Assembly (NCBI GenBank): GCA_049889815.1
Contig: JBMHCR010000007.1
Location: 1-64,000 of the forward strand
Source of the DNA: JBPOFY01 sp049889815
GTDB lineage: Bacteria > Verrucomicrobiota > Verrucomicrobiia > Opitutales > Coraliomargaritaceae
Direction: 5' to 3'
DNA length: 64,000 nt
The number at the start of each line of letters is the position of its first letter. The stretch's first letter is position 1. A program made the translations under genes and the position numbers. The notes under the pieces are model-generated. The model searched no databases, was not told where the DNA came from, and saw nothing but the letters and a program-made list of their open reading frames with translations. This document shows positions 18,661 to 28,682 of the stretch, one piece after another.

Positions 18661-21600
18661 ATGAATTCCCTAATCAAGCAATCATTGCTAACGGGCTCAC
18701 TCGCAATAGGCGTGTTGCAATCATTATCTGCGCAAGACACCCTCGACACGAGCCAACTACCGACCTCACTCGCTCCGCAGGCATCCTATACAGTTTCTTT
18801 GCCCTATACTGCGAGTCAGCAAAGAGACATCGTCGTCAGTTGGTGGGACAACGGCGCATGGATCGCCGGCAACACGACTACGGTTAGTGCTGGTTCGGGC
18901 ACGCACACGCCGACAGTCAATTTGCCGGGAGTGCCTGCTGAGGGATCTAACTACACCTGGAAAGCCTTTATTCGACCTGTTGGCGCCGATTGGACACAGA
19001 ACATCGACGGTGGTGATGTGAATAACGTTGTCGTCAGCGGTGGTGGAGGTGGTGGCGTTGGAGAAGGCGGTGGTGGCACTGGCTCTGGCGCATGGATAGA
19101 GAGCGGTGGTGTTGTAATCATCGAAGCCGAAAATATCGCAACTAGCTCAAACTGGGTCACACGTCCGACAACCCATGGAGCAGCGAACTCGATGGGAGGC
19201 AGCCTAGGGGGCGGCTGGCTTGAGTGGACAGGCGCTCAGTATTCCGGCAACACGAAGTCTGAGGGAGGGGTAAACGGGATTCTTACGATCGAAGTCGAAA
19301 TTAGTACGCCCGGTGATTATTTCTTCCGCTGGCGGTCTAAGCAATACGACAACGTGTCCTCGGGAGATGCTGGCAATGACACTTTTGTAAGTCTAACATC
19401 GGGCACCGCTGTTAGTGGATTTCAGGACTTCGGACAATTCCATAAAGTATGGGTGCAAAGCCAGCAGTCGTGGTCATGGAGAACTACATTCGAACCAGTT
19501 CACGGCACGCACTACTCCGACAGCAATGTTCGCCGCTATTACGAAGCAGGCACGCACACTATTCGCCTCGCGGCTCGCTCTCCGGGTCACGCGATTGATC
19601 GGATTGTGCTGCACCGCACCACTATCCCATTCAATACAACTACGTTTGAAAATGCAACTGAATCGGATCGTGGCGATCCACTACCCCTGCCTCCATACAC
19701 CTACGATGCGAATGTCGACTTCTCATCATTGAACGGTGGTGACGTCAATTACTACAACGATTATAACAATGACGTTCTTGGCATCAATCCGAATGCGGCT
19801 GGGTTTGATGATACGAAATTTGCTCGAGCTTCCGCCACTTTCGAAGGCATCTCCGATGACTATGACGTAACTATTACAACTATGACCGAGGAAGACGGTG
19901 AGTGTACATACAATCTCCTTCTGAATGGTTCTATTGTAGCCAGCTATCAAAACCCTGGTGATGGAGATCCTGACTATCCAGGAGACCTCACCACGCATAC
20001 ACATACCTGGTCAGGCATCTCTATTAATAATGGTGATACGCTCGCTGTCTCATCAAACGCACATTCCAACGATACGATTCCTGAAAACAATGGTGCCAAT
20101 AATTTTGCTTGGGCACGCGGTCGCTGGCAAAAAATCGCCCTAACATCGCACACTGCGCCTCCACCTGATTCGGCAGCAGAAAACACCCCTAGCGCAGGCA
20201 TCTACGGCGAGACGGATGGCAGTGGCAACTATAAGAAGTGGCACCGCGTATCCATTGCGTTCGAAGGTCCAAATACCAATGAAAATGCGACTCCAAATCC
20301 ATTTACCGACTATCGTTTGAATGTGACCTTCACCCATCCGATTTCAGGCAAAACCTACACCGTTCCTGGATACTATGCCGCTGATGGTAATGCGGGTGAA
20401 ACCAGCGCTAGCGCAGGAGACATCTGGCGTGTGCACTTTGCACCGGACGAAATCGGAGCGTGGAACTATGCTGCCTCCTTCCGCACGGGCACAAACGTAG
20501 CAGTCAACGCGAGCGCAACCGCAGGAACGGCAACCTCCTTCGATGGTGCCAATGGTTCCTTTAATGTAGTCGCATCCGACAAGACTGGGCGCGATCATCG
20601 TGGTAAAGGACGCTTACAATATGACGGCACGCGTTATCTTAAGCATGCGGAGACTGGTGAGCCCTACCTCAAGACCGGTGCAGATGCACCGGAAAACTTC
20701 CTCAATTACCTCGAATTCGATAATACCTACAACCATGGGGGCACCGACTACCGAAAGAGCTGGGCGCCACATATTCAGGATTGGGCATCTGGTGATCCCG
20801 CTTGGCAGAACGGCAAGGGCAAAGGCATCATCGGTGCAATCAACTACCTCGCGTCGGAAGGACAAAACGTCTTCTCCTTCCTCACCTACAACGCGGGTGG
20901 GGACAGTAAAGACGTATGGCCTTATGTATCCCACAGTAATCCGCTCCGCTTTGACTGCTCAAAGCTCGATCAATGGGAAATCGTTTTCACGCATGGCGAC
21001 ATCATGGGCATGTATCTCCACTTCAAGACACAAGAAACAGAGAACGACGACCTCAGCGGTCCGGGAGCATCATATGCACTCGACAGCGGCAATGTGGGCA
21101 CCGAGCGTAAGCTTTACTACCGTGAGTTGATCGCACGTTTCGGCCACCATATGGCTCTCAACTGGAATCTTGGTGAAGAAACCACACAGACAACCACGCA
21201 GCACCAGCAAATGGCGCAGTATTTTTACGATAACGACCCTTATGGTCATAATATTGTTATCCACACCTATCCCAATCAACAAGAGCAACGTTACCGTCCT
21301 CTCCTAGGGAATAACTCCAAACTGACTGGCGCATCGGTCCAGACTCGATTCAGCAACGTTCACGCACACACACTTCAATGGCTAACTGAATCCGCCAATG
21401 CAGGCAGACAATGGGTCGTAGCAAATGATGAACAAGGACCTGCTGATAAGGCGAATCCACCCGACAGTGTGACCAACAACACACCCAGCCAGAGGGAAAT
21501 GCGCTGGCAAACTGTTTGGGGCAACTTCATGGCAGGTGGAGCCGGTATCGAACTCTATGCAGGCTACCAAAATCCGCATAGTGACCTCACACTGGACGAC

Positions 21601-22923
21601 TTCCGAAGCCGTAACCGCATGTGGGACTATTGCCGCCATGCACATACCTTTTTCACAAATTACCTACCATTCACAGAAATGGTCAACAGCAACGGCTTAA
21701 TCGGCAACGGCTCAAATTCGAACAGTAAATACTGCTTTGCCAAGACCGATGAGGTCTATGCCATCTACCTTCCGAATGGCGGAACTACTAATCTCAACCT
21801 CAGTGCCGCGAATGGTAACTTCACGGTGCGTTGGTTCAATCCTCGGGATGGCGGAGTTCTGCAAGTCGGAACAGTAGATACCGTCAGTGGTGGCGGCTCT
21901 GTATCCATCGGCAATGCGCCATCACAAACAGGCGAAGATTGGGCAGTTCTGGTCAGCAAGTCCGGCCCCGATCCCGATGTAAACATCATTGCTCCAAATA
22001 ACGGCTTAGAAATCACAGTTGGCACAAGTGTCACCTTTCGTGCAGCCATCTCAGACAATCCAAACTTCGATCGCGTCGAGTTTTATCTCAATGGCGAGCT
22101 TGTTGACATTAAGCACAGCCCTCCATACGAAGTCTCGCTTACTGGTCTAGCGCTAGGAGTTCACAATCTGAGTGTGATCGAGTATGACAGCTCAGATAAC
22201 ACTTCCATGGATAGCATTGGCATCGGTGTTGTGGAAGCAAGCAGCGGTGGCCTCACCGAATACGATTTCAATGCTTTCGAAGACGTATTCATACAAAACA
22301 CAACTGTATTTAATACCAATGAGCTTCGAGTTGAAAATGGCAGTCGTGTTTCCTATCTCAAATTTACCGTATCTGGTATTCCTGAGAACGACACCATACA
22401 GAGCGCCACATTGAGCATACAGCAATATCAACCTGGCCTTGATTCGGGAGGGCAAGGAACCCTACGTTTTTACACCAGTGCGAACACATCATGGTCTGAG
22501 GCGACTATTACGAATGCGAATAAACCAACAAAGGGGTCACTAATCGGAACGCGATCGGGTGCCGTCACCCAAGGGCAACGCATCGATGTTGATGTGACTC
22601 CTTTGGTGACCGGTAATGGGACTTATACAGTTATAATTGAAATGGATTCGGGGGGAAATGACATCTGGTTTGGATCGAGTGAAAGTGGAGGCAGCGCACC
22701 GCAACTCACCGTTGAGGCTGGCGAAGAGATCCTAGCCCCAATGGCGCTGAATCGTTCGATGGTCACGGATGTTATGATACTTACTTGGTGGCCGACAGAT
22801 GGTATACTCGAAACCACACAAGACCTAGGTGCTGACAACTGGCAACCGGTGTCTGGCAGTGCCTCTCCCTTCCACGCCGAGTTTGTGGACACACACCGCT
22901 TCTACCGCGTAAGAGAGGACTAA
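18661..22923 (+). CDS. Giant secreted DUF5060/DUF4038-like glycoside hydrolase with several binding domains
   Basis: The protein has 1420 residues. A signal peptide (1-24, ending LSAQ) is followed by an Ig-like domain (25-125), a glycine-rich linker (128-150) and a lectin-like CBM starting at IIEAENIA (about 155-310). A second sandwich covers about 330-500. DUF5060 lies at about 503-610 (GIYGETDGSGNYKKWHRVSIAFEGP), then a TIM-barrel-like catalytic region (about 640-1010, with ALNWNLGEE as candidate active-site Glu) and a collagenase-type accessory domain to about 1100. Ig-like (1102-1190) and DNRLRE/CBM96-like (1196-1356) domains follow, then a short C-terminal domain common in verrucomicrobial exoproteins. 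It is probably an exo- or endo-hydrolase of an algal polysaccharide. Substrate unknown; domain limits approximate. Confidence 0.8.
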   Translation: MNSLIKQSLLTGSLAIGVLQSLSAQDTLDTSQLPTSLAPQASYTVSLPYTASQQRDIVVSWWDNGAWIAGNTTTVSAGSGTHTPTVNLPGVPAEGSNYTWKAFIRPVGADWTQNIDGGDVNNVVVSGGGGGGVGEGGGGTGSGAWIESGGVVIIEAENIATSSNWVTRPTTHGAANSMGGSLGGGWLEWTGAQYSGNTKSEGGVNGILTIEVEISTPGDYFFRWRSKQYDNVSSGDAGNDTFVSLTSGTAVSGFQDFGQFHKVWVQSQQSWSWRTTFEPVHGTHYSDSNVRRYYEAGTHTIRLAARSPGHAIDRIVLHRTTIPFNTTTFENATESDRGDPLPLPPYTYDANVDFSSLNGGDVNYYNDYNNDVLGINPNAAGFDDTKFARASATFEGISDDYDVTITTMTEEDGECTYNLLLNGSIVASYQNPGDGDPDYPGDLTTHTHTWSGISINNGDTLAVSSNAHSNDTIPENNGANNFAWARGRWQKIALTSHTAPPPDSAAENTPSAGIYGETDGSGNYKKWHRVSIAFEGPNTNENATPNPFTDYRLNVTFTHPISGKTYTVPGYYAADGNAGETSASAGDIWRVHFAPDEIGAWNYAASFRTGTNVAVNASATAGTATSFDGANGSFNVVASDKTGRDHRGKGRLQYDGTRYLKHAETGEPYLKTGADAPENFLNYLEFDNTYNHGGTDYRKSWAPHIQDWASGDPAWQNGKGKGIIGAINYLASEGQNVFSFLTYNAGGDSKDVWPYVSHSNPLRFDCSKLDQWEIVFTHGDIMGMYLHFKTQETENDDLSGPGASYALDSGNVGTERKLYYRELIARFGHHMALNWNLGEETTQTTTQHQQMAQYFYDNDPYGHNIVIHTYPNQQEQRYRPLLGNNSKLTGASVQTRFSNVHAHTLQWLTESANAGRQWVVANDEQGPADKANPPDSVTNNTPSQREMRWQTVWGNFMAGGAGIELYAGYQNPHSDLTLDDFRSRNRMWDYCRHAHTFFTNYLPFTEMVNSNGLIGNGSNSNSKYCFAKTDEVYAIYLPNGGTTNLNLSAANGNFTVRWFNPRDGGVLQVGTVDTVSGGGSVSIGNAPSQTGEDWAVLVSKSGPDPDVNIIAPNNGLEITVGTSVTFRAAISDNPNFDRVEFYLNGELVDIKHSPPYEVSLTGLALGVHNLSVIEYDSSDNTSMDSIGIGVVEASSGGLTEYDFNAFEDVFIQNTTVFNTNELRVENGSRVSYLKFTVSGIPENDTIQSATLSIQQYQPGLDSGGQGTLRFYTSANTSWSEATITNANKPTKGSLIGTRSGAVTQGQRIDVDVTPLVTGNGTYTVIIEMDSGGNDIWFGSSESGGSAPQLTVEAGEEILAPMALNRSMVTDVMILTWWPTDGILETTQDLGADNWQPVSGSASPFHAEFVDTHRFYRVRED

Positions 22924-22934
22924 GAACCCACCTG

Positions 22935-22980
22935 TTGCATCCGCTGAGCGAAACTCGCAACGGACGCAAATTTTGTTTTT
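22935..22980 (+). terminator. Intrinsic terminator after the polysaccharide cluster
   Basis: The arms TTGCATCCG (22935-22943) and CGGACGCAA (22961-22969) pair with one mismatch and are followed by a T-rich stretch. It lies 11 bases after the giant hydrolase stop and separates that transcription unit from the Mrp gene. Confidence 0.55.
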
Positions 22981-23044
22981 CCAGCGTTTCGTGTTGAATC
23001 AACTCGAAACGGATCCACTCTACTTCGTTTAACAAAGGCACAAG

Positions 23045-24115
23045 GTGGATACTGAAACGATCAAAACAGCTCTCAAGTTAGTCAAATTTCCTGGTTTTAG
23101 TCGGGACATCGTTTCGTTTGGACTGATTCGTGAAATCGAATACACAGACGGAAACGTCCTTATCGGCGTAGCGATCACGACTTCCGATCCATCGATACCC
23201 GAAACAATCGCTGCAAACATTAAGCAGGTTGTGGGTGATCTAGACGGTATCAACGAAGTGAAAGTCCGCATGGAGATTTCACAGCCCGAGCAACAGCCAA
23301 CGACTCCTGGGGCTGAAGGTGGTGCTGCTCAGACCTCGCAAACCATGCAAAAGGTGAAATTCGCCATTGCAGTTGCGAGTGGCAAGGGCGGTGTTGGAAA
23401 GTCGACTGTCACAGTCAACCTCGCGTGCGCTTTACAAAAACTGCTTGAAGCCGAAGGTAAACCGGGTGTTGGCATTATGGATTGCGACATCTACGGACCC
23501 TCTGTTCCCCTTATGTTAGGTGCAGCTGGTCGCCCAGAGATCCAAAACGAATTGATTGTGCCGCTAAAAAATTTCGGCGTGAGCACCATGTCTATGGGTT
23601 TTCTTGTCGATGAGGATACACCCGTGGTCTGGCGCGGGCCGATGATCATGAAAACGATTCAACAGTTTGCACAGAATGTGAATTGGGGCGAACTCGAGGT
23701 CCTGGTGATTGACCTACCACCAGGTACCGGAGATGCACAACTCTCTCTCGTCCAAACTATTCCACTCGATGGATCGGTAATCGTCACAACTCCACAGCCA
23801 GCCGCCTTTAATGTTGCACGCCGTGGAGCTCGCATGTTTGAAAAAGTCAACGTCCCCCTCCTCGGCGTCATCGAAAACATGAGCTACCTCGAGGCAACCG
23901 ATGGCAGCCGACAGTTCTTATTCGGTGAAGGTGGTGGCCAAATCACCGCTGACAGCCTTGAAACGCCACTTCTCGGCGAAGTTCCAATCGATACAAACAT
24001 TCGCGAAGGCTGCGATAACGGCATTCCAATCGTAATCAGTGATCCCGATTCCGATGCCTCAAAGGTGTTCTTTTCAGTAGCTCGTCAACTACTGGACCGA
24101 CTGAATGAAAAGTAA
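23045..24115 (+). CDS. mrp: Mrp/NBP35-family P-loop ATPase, HCF101-like
   Basis: The protein has 356 residues: an N-terminal DUF59/MIP18-like domain (1-85), then a MinD-type ATPase with the deviant Walker A GKGGVGKST near residue 115 and VLVIDLPPGTGDAQLSLVQ near 220. These proteins carry and deliver Fe-S clusters. The CxxC pair present in most Mrp/ApbC proteins after ENMS is absent (ENMSYLEATDGSRQFLFGEGGG region has no Cys), as in the plant/cyanobacterial HCF101 type. GTG start at 23045; no ATG fits the DUF59 start. It stands alone between the hydrolase cluster and a small gene. Confidence 0.9.
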   Translation: MDTETIKTALKLVKFPGFSRDIVSFGLIREIEYTDGNVLIGVAITTSDPSIPETIAANIKQVVGDLDGINEVKVRMEISQPEQQPTTPGAEGGAAQTSQTMQKVKFAIAVASGKGGVGKSTVTVNLACALQKLLEAEGKPGVGIMDCDIYGPSVPLMLGAAGRPEIQNELIVPLKNFGVSTMSMGFLVDEDTPVVWRGPMIMKTIQQFAQNVNWGELEVLVIDLPPGTGDAQLSLVQTIPLDGSVIVTTPQPAAFNVARRGARMFEKVNVPLLGVIENMSYLEATDGSRQFLFGEGGGQITADSLETPLLGEVPIDTNIREGCDNGIPIVISDPDSDASKVFFSVARQLLDRLNEK

Positions 24116-24216
24116 CACGAAAATAGGGCTTTTAGACTAGCAACCGTGAAGAATCTCTGTATCTCAGGTTAAAAAAACAATGTGCGAAGTTCTGGATGAT
24201 CGAGAAGGATACAAAT

Positions 24217-24441
24217 ATGCCTAGCCCAGCTAAAAATGTAGACTCGACGTGCGGTTTCGCCGAGCGCTCCAGCCTTTACCAGGAATTCCTAGCGGAACGT
24301 GAGGAAATCCTGCGCCACAAATGGCTGGAATCGGAAAAGCAGGGTAAAGACATCGGCTTCGAACGCGCCCTACTCGATTGGATTCGCCAACATCGGCAAG
24401 ACTGGCGTAGCCACCGAGCAAAAGATAACTGCGGCGACTGA
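24217..24441 (+). CDS. Small conserved hypothetical protein
   Basis: The protein has 74 residues, charged and helical, with RSSLYQEFLAEREEILRHKW and ALLDWIRQHRQDWR. I do not recognise a named domain; similar short HKW/WIxxHR proteins are scattered in bacteria. I prefer the ATG at 24217 to that at 24196 because GAGAAGGA lies seven bases before it. A bidirectional terminator follows. Function unknown. Confidence 0.65.
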   Translation: MPSPAKNVDSTCGFAERSSLYQEFLAEREEILRHKWLESEKQGKDIGFERALLDWIRQHRQDWRSHRAKDNCGD

Positions 24442-24482
24442 TAGTATTCCAGACCCTCAGCCTCTTCGGCATTATCCTATAA

Positions 24483-24520
24483 AAAACCCGCTCCTTTCAG
24501 AGGCGGGTTTTAAAATTTTT
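24483..24520. terminator. Bidirectional terminator
   Basis: The stem AAAACCCGC (24483-24491) pairs with GCGGGTTTT (24503-24511), with A runs on the left and T runs on the right, so it can stop both the small gene from the left and rpmG from the right. Confidence 0.85.
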
Positions 24521-24532
24521 TTTCGACCAAGC

Positions 24533-24703
24533 TTAGTTCTTGATCTCGCGGTGCAACGTGTGGCGGCGAAGATGCTTGTTATACTTTTTCTTCTCTACGC
24601 GCTCAGGCTGCTTCTTCTTGTCGCGTGTGGTCATGTAGCGTGAAACCGGCTTTCCTTCAGCGCGGGCTTCGGTGCATTCGATAGTGACGTGCTCTCTTGG
24701 CAT
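24533..24703 (-). CDS. rpmG: 50S ribosomal protein bL33
   Basis: The protein has 56 residues. VTIECTEA, SRYMTTRDKK, PERVEKKKYN and HLRRHTLHREIK are the bL33 signature. Only one cysteine is present, so this is the zinc-free (C-minus) form. It ends 22 bases from the bidirectional terminator. A possible promoter lies about 40 bases upstream. Confidence 0.95.
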   Translation of the reverse strand: MPREHVTIECTEARAEGKPVSRYMTTRDKKKQPERVEKKKYNKHLRRHTLHREIKN

Positions 24704-25024
24704 AGTTTTAAGACTTTGGTGGTTAACTAAAAAGTTGGGGAAAATAGGGAGTCTCTCCTTAAGAGCAACCCTTTTTTAGCCTTAAATTGGTGAGACCAAA
24801 ATATCTGTATTCAGTCCCCGATAAATGGACATTCCCAACATCTGTTATTTCACTATCCTAGTGCTGGGAAAAATCATTCAAAGCCGAATGCTCATAGCGG
24901 TCGTCTACTTCGATTTTTTATCGCCCTTCGGGCCACTTCAATGGGCGAATTGGTCCATTTTCAGGCTCAACTATCGACGCTGCCTTTTCAAGGCAAAGTA
25001 ATCTACCTCAATAGGTTAGACTAA
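24704..25024. other. Intergenic region upstream of rpmG
   Basis: No coding sequence is visible in these 321 bases. On the minus strand a possible promoter for rpmG is TTGCTC, 16 bases, TATTTT (about 24741-24768). A short GCCC-TTC-GGGC hairpin lies near 24923. Nothing else can be supported. Confidence 0.4.
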
Positions 25025-25828
25025 CTATTTTGGCACATCAAACATCCACGGCATCACGCCGCAATTAACCTTGATCGTTTCAACAGTTAACTCACTCGTC
25101 CACTCGCCATTCGTATAGTTCACAACTTTCTCTGCGATCGGTAAAAGATTATCGCGGTTATACTCCGAAAGCTCAACAGCTACAAGGCTTTGGTCCCTCA
25201 GATCGAGACTTTCCACACGGACCTCCATATAAGACCGAATATCAATGTAATAGTCCACCCGGTGATGGGTCTCCAAATCGACCCGAATTAGGTGACAAAT
25301 ACTTCCATCAAGCGGGACCGTATCGACATAGCTTATAGTCTTACCCTCAGCATATGGATACAGTAAGTGGCTCCCAAACTGGGAGCTATGGATGAAGCGT
25401 CGTGCATCCTTCTCATCCATGGGTTCTGCCTCGCGTCCCGAGCCGGGAAGTTGTTTCCATGCCTCCTCGCCATTATATCCAAGAACCAACTCACCCCGCT
25501 GGTAGGTCAAAGACAACTTAAGAAGATTTGGTTTTTTCTGATAAGCAGTCAGACGATAATTGCCCGAAGCAGTTTTTAAAAGACCCGTTAATTCAATGCT
25601 CTCCATCTCTAGCCACTTTCCAGGACCACCAAGCCCTTCCGTGTAGTATCGGGTTAAAATCTTATCCAAGCGCCCTTCTCCCATTTCAGGCATCGCCGTT
25701 TCGCGAGTGATCACATTCATCGAGCCTGCATCGAATGTGAGTGTCTCCAACCCTTCGCCCGCCAGCGATAAAACAGGCAGGAGTAAACTTAGGCTTAGAG
25801 ATAATCTACTGGTGGCTCGTTTCCGCAT
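25025..25828 (-). CDS. Exported LolA-like/outer-membrane lipoprotein-sorting-like protein
   Basis: The protein has 267 residues with a signal peptide (RKRATSRLSLSLSLLLPVLSLAG). The mature part is a run of beta strands resembling the LolA/LolB half-barrel fold: LTGLLKTASGNYRLTAYQKKPNLLKLSL, LVLGYNGEEAWKQLP, DGSICHLIRVDLE. I chose the ATG at 25828 over 25873 because it puts the signal peptide at the N terminus. Divergent from the GspF-like gene, 124 bases away. The fold assignment is tentative. Confidence 0.65.
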   Translation of the reverse strand: MRKRATSRLSLSLSLLLPVLSLAGEGLETLTFDAGSMNVITRETAMPEMGEGRLDKILTRYYTEGLGGPGKWLEMESIELTGLLKTASGNYRLTAYQKKPNLLKLSLTYQRGELVLGYNGEEAWKQLPGSGREAEPMDEKDARRFIHSSQFGSHLLYPYAEGKTISYVDTVPLDGSICHLIRVDLETHHRVDYYIDIRSYMEVRVESLDLRDQSLVAVELSEYNRDNLLPIAEKVVNYTNGEWTSELTVETIKVNCGVMPWMFDVPK

Positions 25829-25952
25829 AACTCTATAACGTTTTAGCAAAATATACGATTTAACAGATGGCAAGTGGTTCTTCTTGGTCCATGCTTGCCG
25901 CAGAAAATCATCGACTACTCGATTCCTTCAACTCAGACATTACTCACTTAAG

Positions 25953-27239
25953 ATGCCCGATTTTAACTATAAAGCCCGCAAGAATGATGGACAGATTGTT
26001 ACCGGAACTATCGAAGCTTCTGATCGCAAACAGGCAACGGTTCGACTTCAGGGAGAGGGATTGAACCCTGTCACGCTTCGAATGTCGACCGACGCAAAAC
26101 CTCCGCTATTGCAAGGCCTTGCCAAGAGCTTTTCTGCTCTGAACCGAACAAAAGGAACAAGACCGTCGGCGAGCGCGGATTCATCGCCAAAAGGAAAGAG
26201 TCCTAAACGCGAGCGAACCGGACTCACTTTTCTGAAACGCCTTATGGAACTGCACGGTTCTGGCCTACCCGTGGGCGACTCCATTCGTATTCTGAGCCAA
26301 CGCCTGAGCGATCCTGAGCAAAAAGAGCTAGCAAATGACCTTTGGCGCGACCTAAGCGAGGGCTTTACCTTGGCATCTGCTATGGCCCGCCAGTCAAAAT
26401 ATTTCTCTGGTTCCATAACCTATGTAATCGAAGCTGGTGAGGCCACTGGCAGTCTAGCTCCGATTCTGCGCAAGGTCATCGACTATCTGGAGGAGAAACA
26501 GGAAATTCGCCAGAAGGTCCTCGCAAGTATGGCCTACCCCGCATTCATCTGCTCGGTAGCATTTATCGTGGTGATTATATTTCTTCTTGTTTTACTGCCA
26601 GAAATTCAAAAAATGCTTGAGAAACTTGGTGGTGAAATGACCCTGAGTGCTCGTATCTTAATCGACGGCTCCGATTATCTTATTAAGTTTGGACCGTTTG
26701 TTCTAGTTGCAGTGGTAGTTGCCAGTATTGCTATGAAGCAATGGCGCGAAACTCAGAAGGGCCTCCATGCAACCGATCATTGGGCGCTCCGCTTACCCCT
26801 ACTCGGGAGGATTTTCTACTACTCAGATCTTTTTCAATGCGGGAATTTAGTGAGTACCCTATTGGAAAGTGGCATCAACACAACCGAGACCCTACGCCTG
26901 ACCGAGCGCACGATTCTAAATACCAACCTGCGAGAACGATTCAATACTGCACGAAATCAAGTGAATGAGGGGCTCTCTGTTGCGCAGGCATTTAAGCGGA
27001 ATGAATTCATGCCCGATCTGGCAATTGATGTGCTGAGTGTTGGCGAAAACACCGGTAACCTCGCGCACAGCATGAATGAGGTCACCAAGAGCTTTCGTGT
27101 CGAGCTTTCAAAACGCTTGAGCGCTCTCACAAATGTTGTCGCGACGGGTGCCTTAATCTTCGCGTTCTGCCTCGTTGCCCTGATCGCCATCGGCATCGTG
27201 ACCAGCGTCTTCCAGGTCAGTAAGACCCTGTCGATGTAA
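25953..27239 (+). CDS. Type II secretion/type IV pilus inner-membrane protein (GspF/PilC family)
   Basis: The protein has 428 residues. The N terminus (PDFNYKARKNDGQIVTGTIEA) is the usual GspF/PilC start, and two T2SF domains each end in hydrophobic segments: about 200-240 with SMAYPAFICSVAFIVVIIFLLVLLPE, and 390-425 at the C terminus. The conserved LPxxxAxxxxxGE-type loop reads VIEAGEATGSL. It is the platform protein of a secretion or pilus machine, here without its usual neighbours. Start at ATG 25953; the in-frame upstream extension is not family-like. Confidence 0.9.
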   Translation: MPDFNYKARKNDGQIVTGTIEASDRKQATVRLQGEGLNPVTLRMSTDAKPPLLQGLAKSFSALNRTKGTRPSASADSSPKGKSPKRERTGLTFLKRLMELHGSGLPVGDSIRILSQRLSDPEQKELANDLWRDLSEGFTLASAMARQSKYFSGSITYVIEAGEATGSLAPILRKVIDYLEEKQEIRQKVLASMAYPAFICSVAFIVVIIFLLVLLPEIQKMLEKLGGEMTLSARILIDGSDYLIKFGPFVLVAVVVASIAMKQWRETQKGLHATDHWALRLPLLGRIFYYSDLFQCGNLVSTLLESGINTTETLRLTERTILNTNLRERFNTARNQVNEGLSVAQAFKRNEFMPDLAIDVLSVGENTGNLAHSMNEVTKSFRVELSKRLSALTNVVATGALIFAFCLVALIAIGIVTSVFQVSKTLSM

Positions 27240-27242
27240 CGT

Positions 27243-27273
27243 AGAAGCCCAGCCGCAAATCGGCGGGGCTTCT
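27243..27273. terminator. Hairpin between convergent genes
   Basis: AGAAGCCC (27243-27250) pairs with GGGCTTCT (27266-27273), with extra CCG/CGG pairing inside. No T run follows on either strand, so it is a weak or factor-assisted terminator between gspF-like and argG. Confidence 0.45.
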
Positions 27274-27294
27274 GGAAATTGAAGACTGAGTGTT

Positions 27295-28548
<1,254 letters not shown>

Positions 28549-28628
28549 ACTTAATTTACCAGTTAGGTGACTTCATCGGTGTGGCAAGCGGAATTGTAGC
28601 TAAGCTCGGAAAAGCGCACAATTAAACC

Positions 28629-28657
28629 AAAAACGCGCGGGTTCAACGCCCGCACGT
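28629..28657 (-). terminator. Terminator after the TPR gene
   Basis: On the minus strand CGTGCGGG pairs with CCCGCGCG around a GTTGAA-containing loop and is followed by five T. It lies 26 bases after the TPR gene stop and ends the trpD-glmM-TPR unit. Confidence 0.75.
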
Positions 28658-28682
28658 TTGTCGATAAAATATAAGTCAGCAA

